From positions 1 to 64,000 of the forward strand of contig NZ_JALIRM010000014.1 in the NCBI RefSeq assembly GCF_022900255.1: 64,000 nt of DNA, given 5' to 3'. The notes beneath the pieces were generated by a model. The model ran no database searches. It saw nothing but the letters and a program-made list of their open reading frames with translations, and was not told where the DNA came from. Below are positions 27,241 through 37,325 of the stretch, piece after piece. Position numbers and translations under genes: made by a program. Position 1 is the stretch's first letter. Each line of letters opens with the position of its first letter. Source of the DNA: Lederbergia wuyishanensis (GTDB taxonomy: Bacteria; Bacillota; Bacilli; Bacillales; Bacillaceae_C).

Positions 27241-27326
27241 ATTTTCTTTCCTCTCTTTTTGAAAAATTCAAATAATTACCAGTAGTATTTAGTATAATAG
27301 AAAAAAAGATAGTAAGGGGGATACAT

Positions 27327-27899
27327 ATGGATTATAAAAATATGACTTTAGAGGAATTGAAAAAAGATTTAATAATTGATGCGCAAAAAGGGCATCCGTT
27401 TTTTCTGGCAGGCGCTATTTATTGGTTGGCTATGGGGGTGCTTGGTTTTTTTCTTGAAGGTCAACAACTGGCATTGTTTTATTTAGTGGGAACAGGAAGT
27501 ATTTTTCCTCTGGCGATTTTATTAGGAAACATGCAAAAGGTTAACATTTTATCAAAAAATCCACTAGGCGTATTAGGTGGAATCATAGGAGGAATTCAAG
27601 CATTTTATATACCAATATGGATTGTCATTTATATGAAAGAGTATCAATTGCTTCCTATGGCAATTGGTGTATTAGCTGGCTCGCATTTTTTTCCATATTT
27701 ATGGATTTATAAAAGCAGGGCATACTTGTTTTTTACAGTAGCACTGGCTCTAGTTTCTTTTATTTTCGGTTACATAATTATTGATCAAGCATTTTTATTA
27801 CTACCGTTTTTATTGACTGCATTATATTTATTAATGGTAGCAGCACTAAAAATGGAAACAAAAGCCTTTTACGACAACACATCAATAAATATGCAATAA
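27327..27899 (+). CDS. Membrane protein, DUF7010-like
   Basis: A 190-residue protein with about six hydrophobic segments after a charged N-terminus (MTLEELKKDLIIDAQKGHP). The layout and the FFLAG(A/F)IYWL start of the first helix resemble the DUF7010 family of Bacillales membrane proteins with no known function. The ATG at 27327 follows AAGGGGG. It stands alone between two terminators. The family call is from memory and tentative; the gene itself is well supported. Confidence 0.7.
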   Translation: MDYKNMTLEELKKDLIIDAQKGHPFFLAGAIYWLAMGVLGFFLEGQQLALFYLVGTGSIFPLAILLGNMQKVNILSKNPLGVLGGIIGGIQAFYIPIWIVIYMKEYQLLPMAIGVLAGSHFFPYLWIYKSRAYLFFTVALALVSFIFGYIIIDQAFLLLPFLLTALYLLMVAALKMETKAFYDNTSINMQ

Positions 27900-27902
27900 A
27901 TA

Positions 27903-27931
27903 AAAAAGCCAGGAAAGAATCCTGGCTTTTA
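27903..27931. terminator. Bidirectional terminator between convergent genes
   Basis: AAAAAGCCAGGA and TCCTGGCTTTT form an 11-bp perfect stem with a 5-base loop and T-runs on both strands, between the DUF7010-like gene and appC. Confidence 0.9.
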
Positions 27932-27934
27932 CTA

Positions 27935-28834
27935 TTAATCCCCTTTAGGATCTAAAGCATCACGTAGTCCATCACCAACAAAGTTAAAGCAAAGAACAGT
28001 AATTAAGATGAGGAGACCTGGAAAGAATGGATACCATGGCGCTTTTATTAATATAGTAATACTTTGTGCGTCCTGCAACATATTTCCCCAGCTTGGAGTA
28101 GGAGGTTGAATACCTAAACCGAGATAGCTCAAAGCTGCTTCAGAAAGTATAACCCCACCTACCAATAAAGTAGCCGCTACAATAATAGGTCCCATTGCAT
28201 TCGGTAATATGTGGCTAAAGATGATTCTAGATGCTCTCGTTCCTATCGTTCTAGAGGCGAGTACGAATTCTCTCGATCTTAACGATAAGAATTCTCCACG
28301 AACTAACCTAGCAGTACTTGTCCATGAAGTTAGTGCAAAAATAATGATCAATTTATCCCAACCTGGATTAAAAATAGTTACGATTGTTATTAGTAAGAAT
28401 AAGCTTGGAATTGAGATAACGATATCTACAAATCTCATTAGAATAGCATCAAGAATGCCACCATAGTAACCGGCAAGAGCTCCAATTGTCGTTCCTATGA
28501 TTAGTGCACCTGCAACTGAACCAAAGGCAACCAGTAAGGAGATTCTTCCCCCGAAAAGGAGACGAGAGAAAATATCTCTTCCAAATCGGTCCGTACCGAG
28601 CAAATACTCTGAACTTGGGGGCTTTAATTTTTCCTTCATGTTTACAACTTCATGGTTGTAAGGAGCAAGCAAAGGTGCAAATATTGCCATTAAAATAATC
28701 ACTAGTAAAATTATTGCGCCGACAACGGCTAATTTATTTTTGAAAAACTTACGAAAAAATATTCTTGTTAATGTATCTGGCTTTTGTTGATTGGGATTTA
28801 AGTCGAGTTGATCAATAGTAGAATTTGTTGACAT
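27935..28834 (-). CDS. appC: Oligopeptide ABC importer permease, AppC/DppC type
   Basis: A 299-residue membrane permease. A cytosolic N-tail is followed by a first helix ([20 protein letters not shown]), the extracytoplasmic segment [20 protein letters not shown] and [20 protein letters not shown], which is diagnostic of the OppC/DppC family, then the docking loop [20 protein letters not shown]. The ATG at 28834 is preceded by AAGGAGGGA; an in-frame start at 28879 overlaps appB and lacks a site. It is last in an operon read right to left: appD, appF, appA, appB, appC, the same order as in B. subtilis. Confidence 0.82.
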   Translation of the reverse strand: MSTNSTIDQLDLNPNQQKPDTLTRIFFRKFFKNKLAVVGAIILLVIILMAIFAPLLAPYNHEVVNMKEKLKPPSSEYLLGTDRFGRDIFSRLLFGGRISLLVAFGSVAGALIIGTTIGALAGYYGGILDAILMRFVDIVISIPSLFLLITIVTIFNPGWDKLIIIFALTSWTSTARLVRGEFLSLRSREFVLASRTIGTRASRIIFSHILPNAMGPIIVAATLLVGGVILSEAALSYLGLGIQPPTPSWGNMLQDAQSITILIKAPWYPFFPGLLILITVLCFNFVGDGLRDALDPKGD

Positions 28835-28847
28835 AATAAATCCCTCC

Positions 28848-29798
28848 TTAATACTCAATTCGCGGATCAAATATTGCATATAAAATATCCGCTAATAGAT
28901 TTCCGATTACTACAAAAACTGCAGAAATAACTGTCAGAGCCATAATTACTGGGTAGTCACGGGTAAACGCCGCTTCAATAAATAGACGACCAAGACCAGG
29001 CCAGCTAAATACGTTCTCTGTTATGGCTGCACCACTAATAAAAGAAGGTATCATGAGACCGAAAATAGTAATAATTGGAATTAAGCCATTTCGAAGTCCA
29101 TGTTTTAAAACTACCTTATTTTCTTTAAAACCTTTAGATTTCGCTGTTCGAATGTAATCTTGTTGAAGAACATCTAGCATACTTGAACGTGTATAACGTG
29201 TTAATGCTGCCATATCAGCTGCAGCCAAAACAAATGCAGGCATGATTAAATGGTGTATTCTATCCCATAAACTAAATGGGGCGTTAAGGGTTGCAACCCC
29301 ACCTGTTGGAAACCATTTTAAAATAACACCAAAAAAGTAAATCATCATAATTCCTAGCCAAAAGTTTGGAGTAGCTACGCCTAGAAACGAACCGACCGTT
29401 ACGGTGTAATCTCGAATTGTATAGGGTCGCATGGCAGAAAATATGCCCAAAGGTACGGCAACGAGGATTGCTAGTATAGTGGATACTCCCATGAGTAATA
29501 AAGTATTTGGTAAACGAGCCATAATCATTTCACTGACAGGAACACCTCGTTCAATGATGGAAGTGCCAAAATCGCCTTGAACCATTTTGCCAAGCCAAAC
29601 TGCATATTGTTTAGGAATAGGATCGTCTAAGCCGTATTTTTCTCTAAACTTTGCTTGGTCCGAAGGTTTTAAAGTTGGATCCATCATTAATGTTGTGGGA
29701 TCTCCTGGTGCTAATTGAATTATGGCAAATGATAAGATCGAGATACCGAGCAATAACGGAATGGCCATCAGCGTTCGACGAATTATATAGGAAATCAT
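28848..29798 (-). CDS. appB: Oligopeptide ABC importer permease, AppB/DppB type
   Basis: A 316-residue permease, exactly the usual AppB length. It starts [20 protein letters not shown], followed by the family segment IQLAPGDP and, near the end, [20 protein letters not shown], both diagnostic of OppB/DppB proteins. The docking loop [20 protein letters not shown] is present. The ATG at 29798 has GGAGAA upstream. It is translated 13 bases before appC and forms the permease heterodimer with it. Confidence 0.85.
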   Translation of the reverse strand: MISYIIRRTLMAIPLLLGISILSFAIIQLAPGDPTTLMMDPTLKPSDQAKFREKYGLDDPIPKQYAVWLGKMVQGDFGTSIIERGVPVSEMIMARLPNTLLLMGVSTILAILVAVPLGIFSAMRPYTIRDYTVTVGSFLGVATPNFWLGIMMIYFFGVILKWFPTGGVATLNAPFSLWDRIHHLIMPAFVLAAADMAALTRYTRSSMLDVLQQDYIRTAKSKGFKENKVVLKHGLRNGLIPIITIFGLMIPSFISGAAITENVFSWPGLGRLFIEAAFTRDYPVIMALTVISAVFVVIGNLLADILYAIFDPRIEY

Positions 29799-29882
29799 TG
29801 CCTATTCTCCTTCCAAATTGAATCATCTATCTTATATATACGGCGGGGAGCAGTATATTAGTTTTCGAGTTAATAATCAAAG

Positions 29883-29919
29883 AAAAAAGGGGAAGCGAAC
29901 AATCCATTTCCCCTTTTTT
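29883..29919 (-). terminator. Hairpin between appA and appB (attenuator or terminator)
   Basis: On the minus strand GAAAAAAGGGGAA pairs with TTCCCCTTTTTTC around a 12-base loop. The long U-run makes it a real terminator candidate, so appB-appC expression may depend on readthrough, giving excess binding protein. Confidence 0.65.
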
Positions 29920-29935
29920 CAGAACCTCTAATTTC

Positions 29936-31618
29936 TTACTCAGCTTTCTTTAACCACCATTTATTTGGATGATAGATATAGTTTTTAGCATGGAACTCAT
30001 AACCTTGAAGTTCAGCTGGCATAGCACGGTATTCTTCAGGATAGTAAAGGAATGAATATGGTTGATCTTCAGCAATACCTGCTTGGATTTTTCCAATTTC
30101 TTCTTTACGTTTTTCTTTATCTTGTTGTTGCAATTGTGCATCCATTAATTTATCTAACTCTGGGTTAGAATAACCTGCGAAGTTTAATCCTTCAGCAATT
30201 TCTTTCGTATGGAAGATTCCACTTGGATCTGGGTCTGTTGCAAGGCTCCAGCCTAGAACGATAGCATCAAAGTTCCATACACCTGGGTCGATGTCAGCAA
30301 TTAAAGAGCTGAATTCAACAACCATAGGTTTAACTTCGATACCAACATCTTTCAATTGAGATTGAAGAAGAACAGTGATATCTTCACGTACTTTGTTACC
30401 TTGGTTTGTTTTTACTTCAAATGAGAAACGTTTTCCATCTTTTTCAAGGATGCCGTCAGCACCTGGCTTCCAACCTGCATCAGCAAGCATTTTCTTAGCT
30501 TTTTCAGGATCATACTCAAACTTAGGTACATCTGGATTGTAAGCCCAGCTTAATGGACTTTCTGGAACGTCGGCAACTTCACCTTTTCCGTCCATGATTT
30601 CATCAACGATTTGTTGACGATCAATAGCATGTGTAATAGCTTGACGTACTTCTTTTTCCTTAAATAGGTCATTACGTAAGTTATAACCTAAGAAAGTATA
30701 AGAAAGAGCAAGACCATGTTCAAGTTTAATTCCAGCTGAATCTGCGAAAGTTTCAACAGTTTCAACATCTGATTGAGGAACTCCAGCCCAGAAATCGATA
30801 TCTCTGTTTTGAAGCTGTGTCAACATTGCGTTAGCATCTGGAACAATTTTCATTGTAATTGTATCCAAATATGGACGTCCTTGGTAGTATTCATCAAATG
30901 CTTCAACTTTTACATACTCGCCTGGTTTGTTTTCAACGAATTTAAATGGACCAGAACCAATAGGTTTCTTTGTATTAAATTCATTTGTTCCTAGGTCAGC
31001 AATTGGAACATCGCCAAGGATGTGCTTAGGAAGAATTCCGAAGCTCAATCCAACAGATGGGAACTGAACATCTACTTGTTTAAGGTGGAATTTAACTGTT
31101 AAATCATCCACTTTTTCAACGCTTTCTAAAGATTCAAAATAAGACTTACGAGGACCATCATAGTCATCGCTTAATGGAATATTGTAAGTAAATACTACGT
31201 CATCAGCAGTTAAAGGCTCGCCGTCATGGAATTTAATGCCATCGCGAAGTTTAACCACATAAGTAAGTCCATTGTCTTCCTCATTTACACTTTCAGCCAT
31301 AGCATCATCTGTAGTAGGGTTGAACTCTAAGTCAGAGCCAATTAGGCTGTCATAAATCATACCTTCAACGTCAGAGCTTACACTGTCGTTTGAATATAAT
31401 GGGTTAAATAAAGTAGGTTTACCACTTGACCCAATGATTAAGTCTCCGCCTTGAACAGGCTCATCATTTGCTGCTGGTTCTTCGGTTTTTCCACCAGTAT
31501 TACCATTGTCATTTCCTTTGTTATCGTCGTTTGGAGTAGCGTTTTTGCCACCACAAGCAGCCAAAAACATGGAAAGAACAAGCATCATGCTTATTAAAAG
31601 CCATGCAGGTTTTTTCAT
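29936..31618 (-). CDS. appA: Oligopeptide-binding lipoprotein, AppA/DppE type
   Basis: A 560-residue family 5 solute-binding lipoprotein. The signal peptide ends in LAAC (Cys22), followed by an Asn/Asp/Gly-rich linker. The family 5 pattern is clear: GGDLIIGSSGKPTLFNPLYS, a conserved LRDGIKFHDGEPLTADDVVF segment, and VRQAITHAIDRQQIV. It captures oligopeptides outside the membrane for AppBC. The ATG at 31618 follows GGGGGAAAAC. It is placed between appF and appB as in the B. subtilis app operon. Dipeptide specificity cannot be excluded. Confidence 0.85.
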   Translation of the reverse strand: MKKPAWLLISMMLVLSMFLAACGGKNATPNDDNKGNDNGNTGGKTEEPAANDEPVQGGDLIIGSSGKPTLFNPLYSNDSVSSDVEGMIYDSLIGSDLEFNPTTDDAMAESVNEEDNGLTYVVKLRDGIKFHDGEPLTADDVVFTYNIPLSDDYDGPRKSYFESLESVEKVDDLTVKFHLKQVDVQFPSVGLSFGILPKHILGDVPIADLGTNEFNTKKPIGSGPFKFVENKPGEYVKVEAFDEYYQGRPYLDTITMKIVPDANAMLTQLQNRDIDFWAGVPQSDVETVETFADSAGIKLEHGLALSYTFLGYNLRNDLFKEKEVRQAITHAIDRQQIVDEIMDGKGEVADVPESPLSWAYNPDVPKFEYDPEKAKKMLADAGWKPGADGILEKDGKRFSFEVKTNQGNKVREDITVLLQSQLKDVGIEVKPMVVEFSSLIADIDPGVWNFDAIVLGWSLATDPDPSGIFHTKEIAEGLNFAGYSNPELDKLMDAQLQQQDKEKRKEEIGKIQAGIAEDQPYSFLYYPEEYRAMPAELQGYEFHAKNYIYHPNKWWLKKAE

Positions 31619-31712
31619 TGTTTTCCCCCCATAATAATTTTATTTCCTCATTGTAATGCATAACTACTAAATGTTTTAAAATGCATCTCCCCCTTTCAAG
31701 TGTCCATTTTAG

Positions 31713-32741
31713 TTACTTATCTTGGTATAGATGACAAGCAACAAAATGTTCGGGTTTTACTTCTTGAAAATTAGGGGCTACTTTTCTACAAATGTCCATA
31801 GCCATTGGGCATCGCGTATGGAACACACACCCAGTAGGCGGATTTGCTGGACTAGGTAGCTCTCCTTTTAAAACGATTCTTTCGCGGACTGCTTCACCTT
31901 TTTTTCTAGGTACAGGCACGGCAGAAAGAAGTGCTTGCGTATAAGGATGCAAAGGTTCTCCATACAAATCATTTTTAGGAGCCAATTCCATCATTTTTCC
32001 AAGGTACATAACGCCGACACGGTCACTTATATGACGAACGACACTAAGATCATGGGAAATGAATATATACGTAAGTCCAAAATCATCTTGTAAATCTTCC
32101 ATCAAGTTAATAATTTGGGCTTGAATGGATACGTCTAAAGCGGAAACTGCCTCATCCGCAATGATTAAATCTGGATTTAAAGCCAATGCACGGGCGATAC
32201 CGATTCTTTGACGTTGACCACCAGAAAATTCATGCGGATATCGGTTGATAAATGAAGGATTAAAACCAACACGATCAAGGAGTTCTGCTATCTTTTCATC
32301 TCGTTCTTTACGATTATACATATTATGAGTGATCATCGGTTCGCTTAAGATAGATTTCAACGTTTTCCTAGGGTTCATAGAAGCATAAGGATCTTGAAAA
32401 ATCATTTGAATGTTTTTGCGAACAGAACGGCGTAATTCTTTCTCAGACATTTTGGAAATATCTTGGTCATTAAAAATGATATTCCCATCTGTTGGTTCGT
32501 ACAACCGGATTAGTGTTCGTCCTGCAGTTGATTTTCCGCAGCCCGACTCACCAACTAGTCCGATTGTTTCACCTTTTTTTACATGAAATGAAATCCCATC
32601 TACTGCTTTTACATGTCCAACAGTTCGTTGGAGCACTCCTGCCTTGATAGGAAAATGTTTTTTTAAATTATTTACCTCTAATAAATATTCTGACTTTTTG
32701 TCATTCGAGAGGCTTTGTTTATTCTCTGTCATAGCTGTCAT
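31713..32741 (-). CDS. appF: Oligopeptide ABC importer ATPase, AppF/OppF type
   Basis: A 342-residue cytosolic ATPase. Walker A is GESGCGKST, signature LSGGQ-like FSGGQRQR, Walker [15 protein letters not shown]. The C-terminal extension [20 protein letters not shown] carries the Cys residues typical of the OppD/DppF group. The ATG at 32741 has AGGAGG 7 bases upstream. It overlaps the stop of appD by 4 bases, so the two ATPases are made together as a heterodimer. Confidence 0.85.
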   Translation of the reverse strand: MTAMTENKQSLSNDKKSEYLLEVNNLKKHFPIKAGVLQRTVGHVKAVDGISFHVKKGETIGLVGESGCGKSTAGRTLIRLYEPTDGNIIFNDQDISKMSEKELRRSVRKNIQMIFQDPYASMNPRKTLKSILSEPMITHNMYNRKERDEKIAELLDRVGFNPSFINRYPHEFSGGQRQRIGIARALALNPDLIIADEAVSALDVSIQAQIINLMEDLQDDFGLTYIFISHDLSVVRHISDRVGVMYLGKMMELAPKNDLYGEPLHPYTQALLSAVPVPRKKGEAVRERIVLKGELPSPANPPTGCVFHTRCPMAMDICRKVAPNFQEVKPEHFVACHLYQDK

Positions 32742-33721
32742 ACTGTAGCCTCCTCTTTATCGTATAAAAAGCAGCGAACTGACCGTTTTCCGTCTAAAGA
32801 CATCAAACTAGGAACTTCTTGGAGGCAACGATCAAATGCGTGTGGACAACGCGGTGCAAAGCGACAACCTTGTGGGAAATTATCTGGTGAAGGCACATTT
32901 CCTTTAATAGGTATTAATCGGTCTGTATCGCCATCAAGTGATGGTATAGACTCCATTAATCCTACAGTATATGGATGTAATGGCTCATCAAAAAGATCTT
33001 CAACAGATGCTTCTTCTACTACTTGACCACAGTACATAACAAGCACTTTATCAGCAATGTCAGAAACTACTCCAAGATCATGAGTAATGATTAAGATAGA
33101 AGTGCTTGTCTTCTGGCTTAATTCTTTCATTAAATCTAAAATTTGTGCTTGTATTGTAACGTCTAGTGCAGTAGTAGGCTCGTCTGCAATTAGTAATTTA
33201 GGATCACAGCTCATTGCAATTGCTATCATGACACGTTGTCTCATCCCGCCGGATAGACGATGTGGATAATCATGGATAATTTCATCTGCACGAGAAAATC
33301 CTACCATCTTTAGTAGGTCAATTGCTTTTCGAGTAGCCTCTTTTTTAGACATTTTTTTATGATAAATGAGGACTTCTGTAATTTGTTCACCGATTGTTAA
33401 AACAGGATTTAACGAAGTCATAGGCTCTTGGAAGATCATGGAGATATCATTTCCGCGAACTTTGCACATTTCGCTTTCTGTTAATTTTACCAAGTCAGTT
33501 CCGTTAAATAAAATTTCACCGTCAACAATTTTCCCTGGTGGGCTTGGTATTAGTCTCATTAGCGATAGGGAGGTAATACTTTTTCCAGATCCTGATTCAC
33601 CAACGAGAGCAACCGTCTCACCTTTATTGATTTTTATATCAACTCCATCAACAGCGGGGATAACCTTTTTTCTATTGAAAAAATGTGTCTTTAAATTCTT
33701 GACTTCCAATAATGTAGTCAA
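32738..33721 (-). CDS. appD: Oligopeptide ABC importer ATPase, AppD/OppD type
   Basis: A 327-residue ATPase and first gene of the operon. Walker A is GESGSGKSI, signature LSGGMRQR (the OppD-type GGM form), Walker [15 protein letters not shown], and a C-terminal Cys-containing motif [15 protein letters not shown]. The start at 33721 is a TTG, with AAGGAAGGTGA upstream on the minus strand. A promoter was not pinned down in the AT-rich upstream region. Confidence 0.85.
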   Translation of the reverse strand: MTTLLEVKNLKTHFFNRKKVIPAVDGVDIKINKGETVALVGESGSGKSITSLSLMRLIPSPPGKIVDGEILFNGTDLVKLTESEMCKVRGNDISMIFQEPMTSLNPVLTIGEQITEVLIYHKKMSKKEATRKAIDLLKMVGFSRADEIIHDYPHRLSGGMRQRVMIAIAMSCDPKLLIADEPTTALDVTIQAQILDLMKELSQKTSTSILIITHDLGVVSDIADKVLVMYCGQVVEEASVEDLFDEPLHPYTVGLMESIPSLDGDTDRLIPIKGNVPSPDNFPQGCRFAPRCPHAFDRCLQEVPSLMSLDGKRSVRCFLYDKEEATV

Positions 33722-34137
33722 TTAAAAGTCACCTTCCTTGTACTAAGACTATTTAACTATAAATCACGATATTAATAGATTGTATAATAGATATATAATT
33801 TGCTCAATAAAATAAATCGTTTTCACGAAAAAAACTATTATTCCAATATATTAAAGTTTTCAGTAAAATGTTGTTGCTCATATGTATATTATTACAGATT
33901 AATTACGAATACAATAACTTTTTTTAATTTAATATAGTTATCGGTTTAACCATATAATATTTTTTTATATAACAATAATACCTAATTAGGATAAATTGAG
34001 GAATTCGTATGTACTATTTACCAACGCGTGTTATCGTCTAATCTCCCTATAAAAGTTGTAACTAGATGCAATTTTTTTGATGAAAGAAAGATAATTATAG
34101 AGCGAAATTCATATTTATGCAAAGAGCCTACAATATT
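33722..34137. other. AT-rich intergenic region upstream of appD
   Basis: No gene or clear repeat was found. It must contain the minus-strand promoter of the app operon. The segment around 33817-33827 (CGTTTTCACG) is a weak cre-like half-site. Confidence 0.5.
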
Positions 34138-34168
34138 AAAAAAGCCGCTCCAATCAGGAACGGCTTCT
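34138..34168 (-). terminator. Terminator of small DUF5670 gene
   Basis: On the minus strand GAAGCCGTTCC pairs with GGAGCGGCTT followed by TTTT; it starts right after the stop codon. Confidence 0.8.
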
Positions 34169-34315
34169 TCACCTTGCTTTTTTACCTGCTATTAAGTTAA
34201 AGACGAAGAGTACGAGAGCGACGATAAGTAAAATATGGATAAGAGCGCCCCCTATTTTAGCGATAAATCCTAGTAACCATAAAACGACTAGTATCCCGAT
34301 AATGGTCCAAAGCAT
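34169..34315 (-). CDS. Small membrane protein, lmo0937/DUF5670 family
   Basis: A 48-residue protein, MLWTIIGILVVLWLLGFIAK then IGGALIHILLIVALVLFVFN and LIAGKKAR: two hydrophobic helices separated by a short Gly-rich turn, ending in a basic tail. This is the lmo0937 family of tiny stress-related membrane proteins. ATG at 34315 with AAAGGA 9 bases upstream. A sigma-B-like promoter lies about 45 bases upstream and a terminator directly downstream, so it is a complete single-gene unit. Function unknown; general stress induction is likely. Confidence 0.85.
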   Translation of the reverse strand: MLWTIIGILVVLWLLGFIAKIGGALIHILLIVALVLFVFNLIAGKKAR

Positions 34316-34361
34316 AGATCAAAGTCCTTTCATTTACTGTATTTTGGAGCTTAACTTTAAA

Positions 34362-34387
34362 TTACCCAAAGTGTAGTGTATTAAAAC
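34362..34387 (-). promoter_or_regulatory. Putative sigma-B promoter of DUF5670 gene
   Basis: On the minus strand GTTTTA (34387-34382), a 14-base spacer and GGGTAA (34367-34362) match the sigma-B pattern GTTTAA-N12-15-GGGTAT closely. The family member lmo0937 is known as a sigma-B-dependent gene in Listeria. Beyond this, 34388-34654 shows no gene. Confidence 0.5.
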
Positions 34388-34654
34388 TTTAATGGACGTG
34401 GACTTGATAATAAATGAAGGAGGAAAATGTTAAAAGAATATATTTTTCCATTTAGGAAAGTAATTATTATTTGGGGAATGAAGCAAGTAAATTATTTTAA
34501 TATAATACGTTATCGTTACTAAAGAATATTCATAACCTTTTTGATGATAAACGATTAAGGAGTATTTCCTTATTCTATTTGAGATAGGCGTTTTTTAAAA
34601 ATAGTGAATAAAAAAAAGCTATCGTTGAAGAATAATGTCTGGAGGTGAAATTAC

Positions 34655-35260
34655 ATGCAACTAGCATCGCATGAATTACATGAATTAAGTGAGTTGATTG
34701 CAAGTTGTTTTAATACTGTTACTTGCATGGGTACATTTATTAATCAGGCGCAAGATCCTAACTTAAAATCATTGCTTCAAAAACATTATCCGAAACATAT
34801 TGAGGATTACAATTTAAAAGTGGAGTTTGTGCAAAATGCAACAACACCTGATATTTCAAAATTTCAGCCGGATACTTTAACACCTAAGCTAAATAACTAC
34901 ACACAAACACCAACCAATTTGGCGCAAGCAACGGCTCCTCGCACGAATGCTGAGACTCATAATGATCGAGAAATTGCAACTGCTTATTTATTAAATCAAA
35001 AGGCTGCAGCTAAAAATTATGCTGCTTCCGTTTTAGAGTGTGCAAATCCTACGCTAAGAACATTTTTAGAAAATGCTTTTCTTAACAGTAGTCGCCATAG
35101 CTACGAAATATGGGAATATATGATGGAAAAAGGATATTACCCTTTATCGCCAGCTACAAATGAGGCAATTCAAGCTGTTGGTGGAATGTATCAGACGGTA
35201 CAGCAATTCCCCTATATGGGAGATTCAAGTACAATGCCACAACAACAACATCTGCAATAA
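34655..35260 (+). CDS. CotF-type spore coat protein
   Basis: A 201-residue protein with two similar helical halves. The first starts ELHELSELIASCFNTVTCMG and the second DREIATAYLLNQKAAAKNYA, each followed by a segment ending in H-x-x-x-(Y/I/W), the ferritin-like two-helix layout of the coat F domain. Ends in a Gln-rich tail (QFPYMGDSSTMPQQQHLQ). The ATG has TGGAGGTGA upstream. Probably incorporated into the spore coat. A terminator follows. Confidence 0.8.
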   Translation: MQLASHELHELSELIASCFNTVTCMGTFINQAQDPNLKSLLQKHYPKHIEDYNLKVEFVQNATTPDISKFQPDTLTPKLNNYTQTPTNLAQATAPRTNAETHNDREIATAYLLNQKAAAKNYAASVLECANPTLRTFLENAFLNSSRHSYEIWEYMMEKGYYPLSPATNEAIQAVGGMYQTVQQFPYMGDSSTMPQQQHLQ

Positions 35261-35285
35261 GCATTTTAGAAAGAATATAGATTTA

Positions 35286-35327
35286 AAAAGCCAGGTATCT
35301 TTTTATAGATAACCTGGCTTAAAAAAT
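35286..35327. terminator. Bidirectional terminator between convergent genes
   Basis: AAGCCAGGTTATCT-like arms (AAGCCAGGTATCT and AGATAACCTGGCTT) form a long stem with T-runs on both sides. Confidence 0.85.
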
Positions 35328-35330
35328 ATC

Positions 35331-35648
35331 TTATTTAACACTTTCAAGAAATTCATTTACTTGTTCTGGTGATTTAGCGTTTGCACTATGCAAGTGTGCA
35401 TTTTTTTCTCCGTTTTGGAAGATAAGCAAACTTGGTATACCCATGACAGAATATTTTTCGGCGATTTCAGGAAAATTATCTCGGTTAATCTGATACCATG
35501 TGTACTGTTGATTTGCTTCTACGATGTCCCCGATAAACATATCCATTCGTTTACAATCCGGGCACCAACCAGCCTCAAACTTTACAATGACAGGTTCATT
35601 GCTAGAAATAACCTCTTCAAATTGTTCTTTACTTTTAATTTCTTCCAT
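35331..35648 (-). CDS. yusE: Thioredoxin-like protein, YusE type
   Basis: A 105-residue single thioredoxin domain with the active site WCPDC (Cys29, Cys32) in place of the usual WCGPC, and the conserved cis-proline motif GIPSLLIF. The start at 35648 follows AAAGGAGGGAT on the minus strand; the longer frame from 35693 has no site. The CPDC form and length match B. subtilis YusE, whose gene also lies near gcvH. It probably acts as a disulfide reductase of unknown target. Confidence 0.75.
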   Translation of the reverse strand: MEEIKSKEQFEEVISSNEPVIVKFEAGWCPDCKRMDMFIGDIVEANQQYTWYQINRDNFPEIAEKYSVMGIPSLLIFQNGEKNAHLHSANAKSPEQVNEFLESVK

Positions 35649-35933
35649 ATATATCCCTCCTTTTGTTATCTTTATCTTATAAGGTAAAAACAATCAATTC
35701 AATTTTCAAGCATTCCGTCAATATTGTGAAAACCACAAATTGCTTCTTTTTATATTTAGTTTCATTCAGTATAATGATAAGATGACTAAGGGTTATTCTT
35801 AAGTTGCTTTCCTTTTGCTTCAATTAGGTAAATTCGGAACTCTCTTTAAGTTTCATTCAACATACTTCCACTGAAGTTTTACAAAAATAAAAGCAAATTT
35901 AACAAAGCCTATTAATATAGAGGAGACGAAGTG

Positions 35934-37103
35934 ATGACTTCTCAAAAAAAACCATTACCAAAAATAGATTACGGTCTTATTTTAACATTAATGTTACTGA
36001 CTATAGTTAGTTTAATTACTATATATAGTGCCCAAAAAACTGGACAATATGGTAATCGTAACTTTGTAATTGACCAAATAATGTGGTATGTCATTAGTAC
36101 GGTAGCTGTAATTGTAATTGTGCAACTGGATTCGGATCAGATGAAGAAGATTGCATGGTATACGTACGGAATATGTTTATTATCGTTAATTGGATTGTAT
36201 TTTTCTCCTGAAAGTGATTTTACTCCGATTAGAAATGGTGCTAAAAGTTGGTACGTTATTCCAAAGGCAGGTGCCATTCAACCATCAGAATTTATGAAAG
36301 TTTTTACAATCATTGTGCTTGCGAAAATAACGGCTAGCCATAATCTAAAATTTATTAACAAAACAATAAAAACAGATTTTTGGCTGTTGATTAAATTAGG
36401 TATCTTAACAGCAATTCCTGCCGCTGTTATCCTTAAACAACCAGATTTGGGAACTGCACTTGTGTTTGGATGTATATTATTAGCGATTATTCTAGTATCC
36501 GGGATTTCTTGGAAAATATTATTCCCTCTTTTTTCATCCATGGCAGTTATAGTTGGTGGAGTGTTGTATATAGCAATATTTCAACACGAACTGTTAAAAG
36601 GAATTTTAGCAGATCATCAATATAAAAGAATTTATTCCTGGCTAGATCCCTATTCTTATCGCTCCGATGAAAGTTTTCAGTTAGTTAAATCACTACTAGC
36701 AGTCGGATCAGGTCAAACGACTGGAAAAGGGTACAAGCATGGAGAAGTATATATGCCAGAAGCCCATTCTGACTTTATTTTCAGTACAATAGGAGAAGAA
36801 TTTGGGTTTATTGGTGGAAGTATTGTCATCAGTTTATTTTTTATGCTTATCTATCAAATTACGAAAACAGGAATAGAGACAAAAAATCCTTTTTATTCAT
36901 ATATTTGTGCAGGCGTTGTTGCTATGCTTGCGTTCCACGTATTTGAAAATATTGGCATGACTATAGGTTTAGTACCGATTACTGGAATTCCATTACCTTT
37001 TATAAGCTATGGGGGAAGTGCTTTACTTGGTAACATGATGGCGGTTGGAATAATTCTTTCAATTCGATATCATTATAAAAAATATATGTTTTCAGATGAC
37101 TAA
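35934..37103 (+). CDS. RodA/FtsW/SpoVE-family peptidoglycan polymerase
   Basis: A 389-residue SEDS glycosyltransferase with about ten helices. Key motifs are KQPDLGTALV, EAHSDFIFSTIGEEFGF (containing the catalytic Asp of SEDS polymerases) and the C-terminal GIPLPFISYGGSALLGNM. It polymerises lipid II into glycan strands with a class B PBP. The short N-terminus and overall length suit RodA (elongation) more than FtsW, though Bacillaceae carry several paralogues. GTG at 35931 and ATG at 35934 are both possible; AGGAG at 35921-35925 slightly favours the ATG. Confidence 0.85.
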   Translation: MTSQKKPLPKIDYGLILTLMLLTIVSLITIYSAQKTGQYGNRNFVIDQIMWYVISTVAVIVIVQLDSDQMKKIAWYTYGICLLSLIGLYFSPESDFTPIRNGAKSWYVIPKAGAIQPSEFMKVFTIIVLAKITASHNLKFINKTIKTDFWLLIKLGILTAIPAAVILKQPDLGTALVFGCILLAIILVSGISWKILFPLFSSMAVIVGGVLYIAIFQHELLKGILADHQYKRIYSWLDPYSYRSDESFQLVKSLLAVGSGQTTGKGYKHGEVYMPEAHSDFIFSTIGEEFGFIGGSIVISLFFMLIYQITKTGIETKNPFYSYICAGVVAMLAFHVFENIGMTIGLVPITGIPLPFISYGGSALLGNMMAVGIILSIRYHYKKYMFSDD

Positions 37104-37104
37104 G

Positions 37105-37133
37105 AAGGCGGTCCGAGTGGGCTGCCTTTTTAT
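37105..37133 (+). terminator. Terminator of rodA-like gene
   Basis: AAGGCGGTCC and GGGCTGCCTT form a stem with a 4-base loop, followed by TTTTT. Bases 37134-37325 have no recognised gene. Confidence 0.75.
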
Positions 37134-37325
37134 TTACTATTAATCAAGGATTTCTATCTAATTGAACTCATTCGGACAGGGAAAAAATAAGGATTTTGTG
37201 TTTTTTGTTTTCACCTCGAATAATGAATTCGTAGCAAGATAAAAATTGCCGTAATTAAGTCAATTCGTAACCCAGGCAAAAGCTCCGAATACATAGTTGT
37301 TTTAAAAAATATTCTCCTATATACC

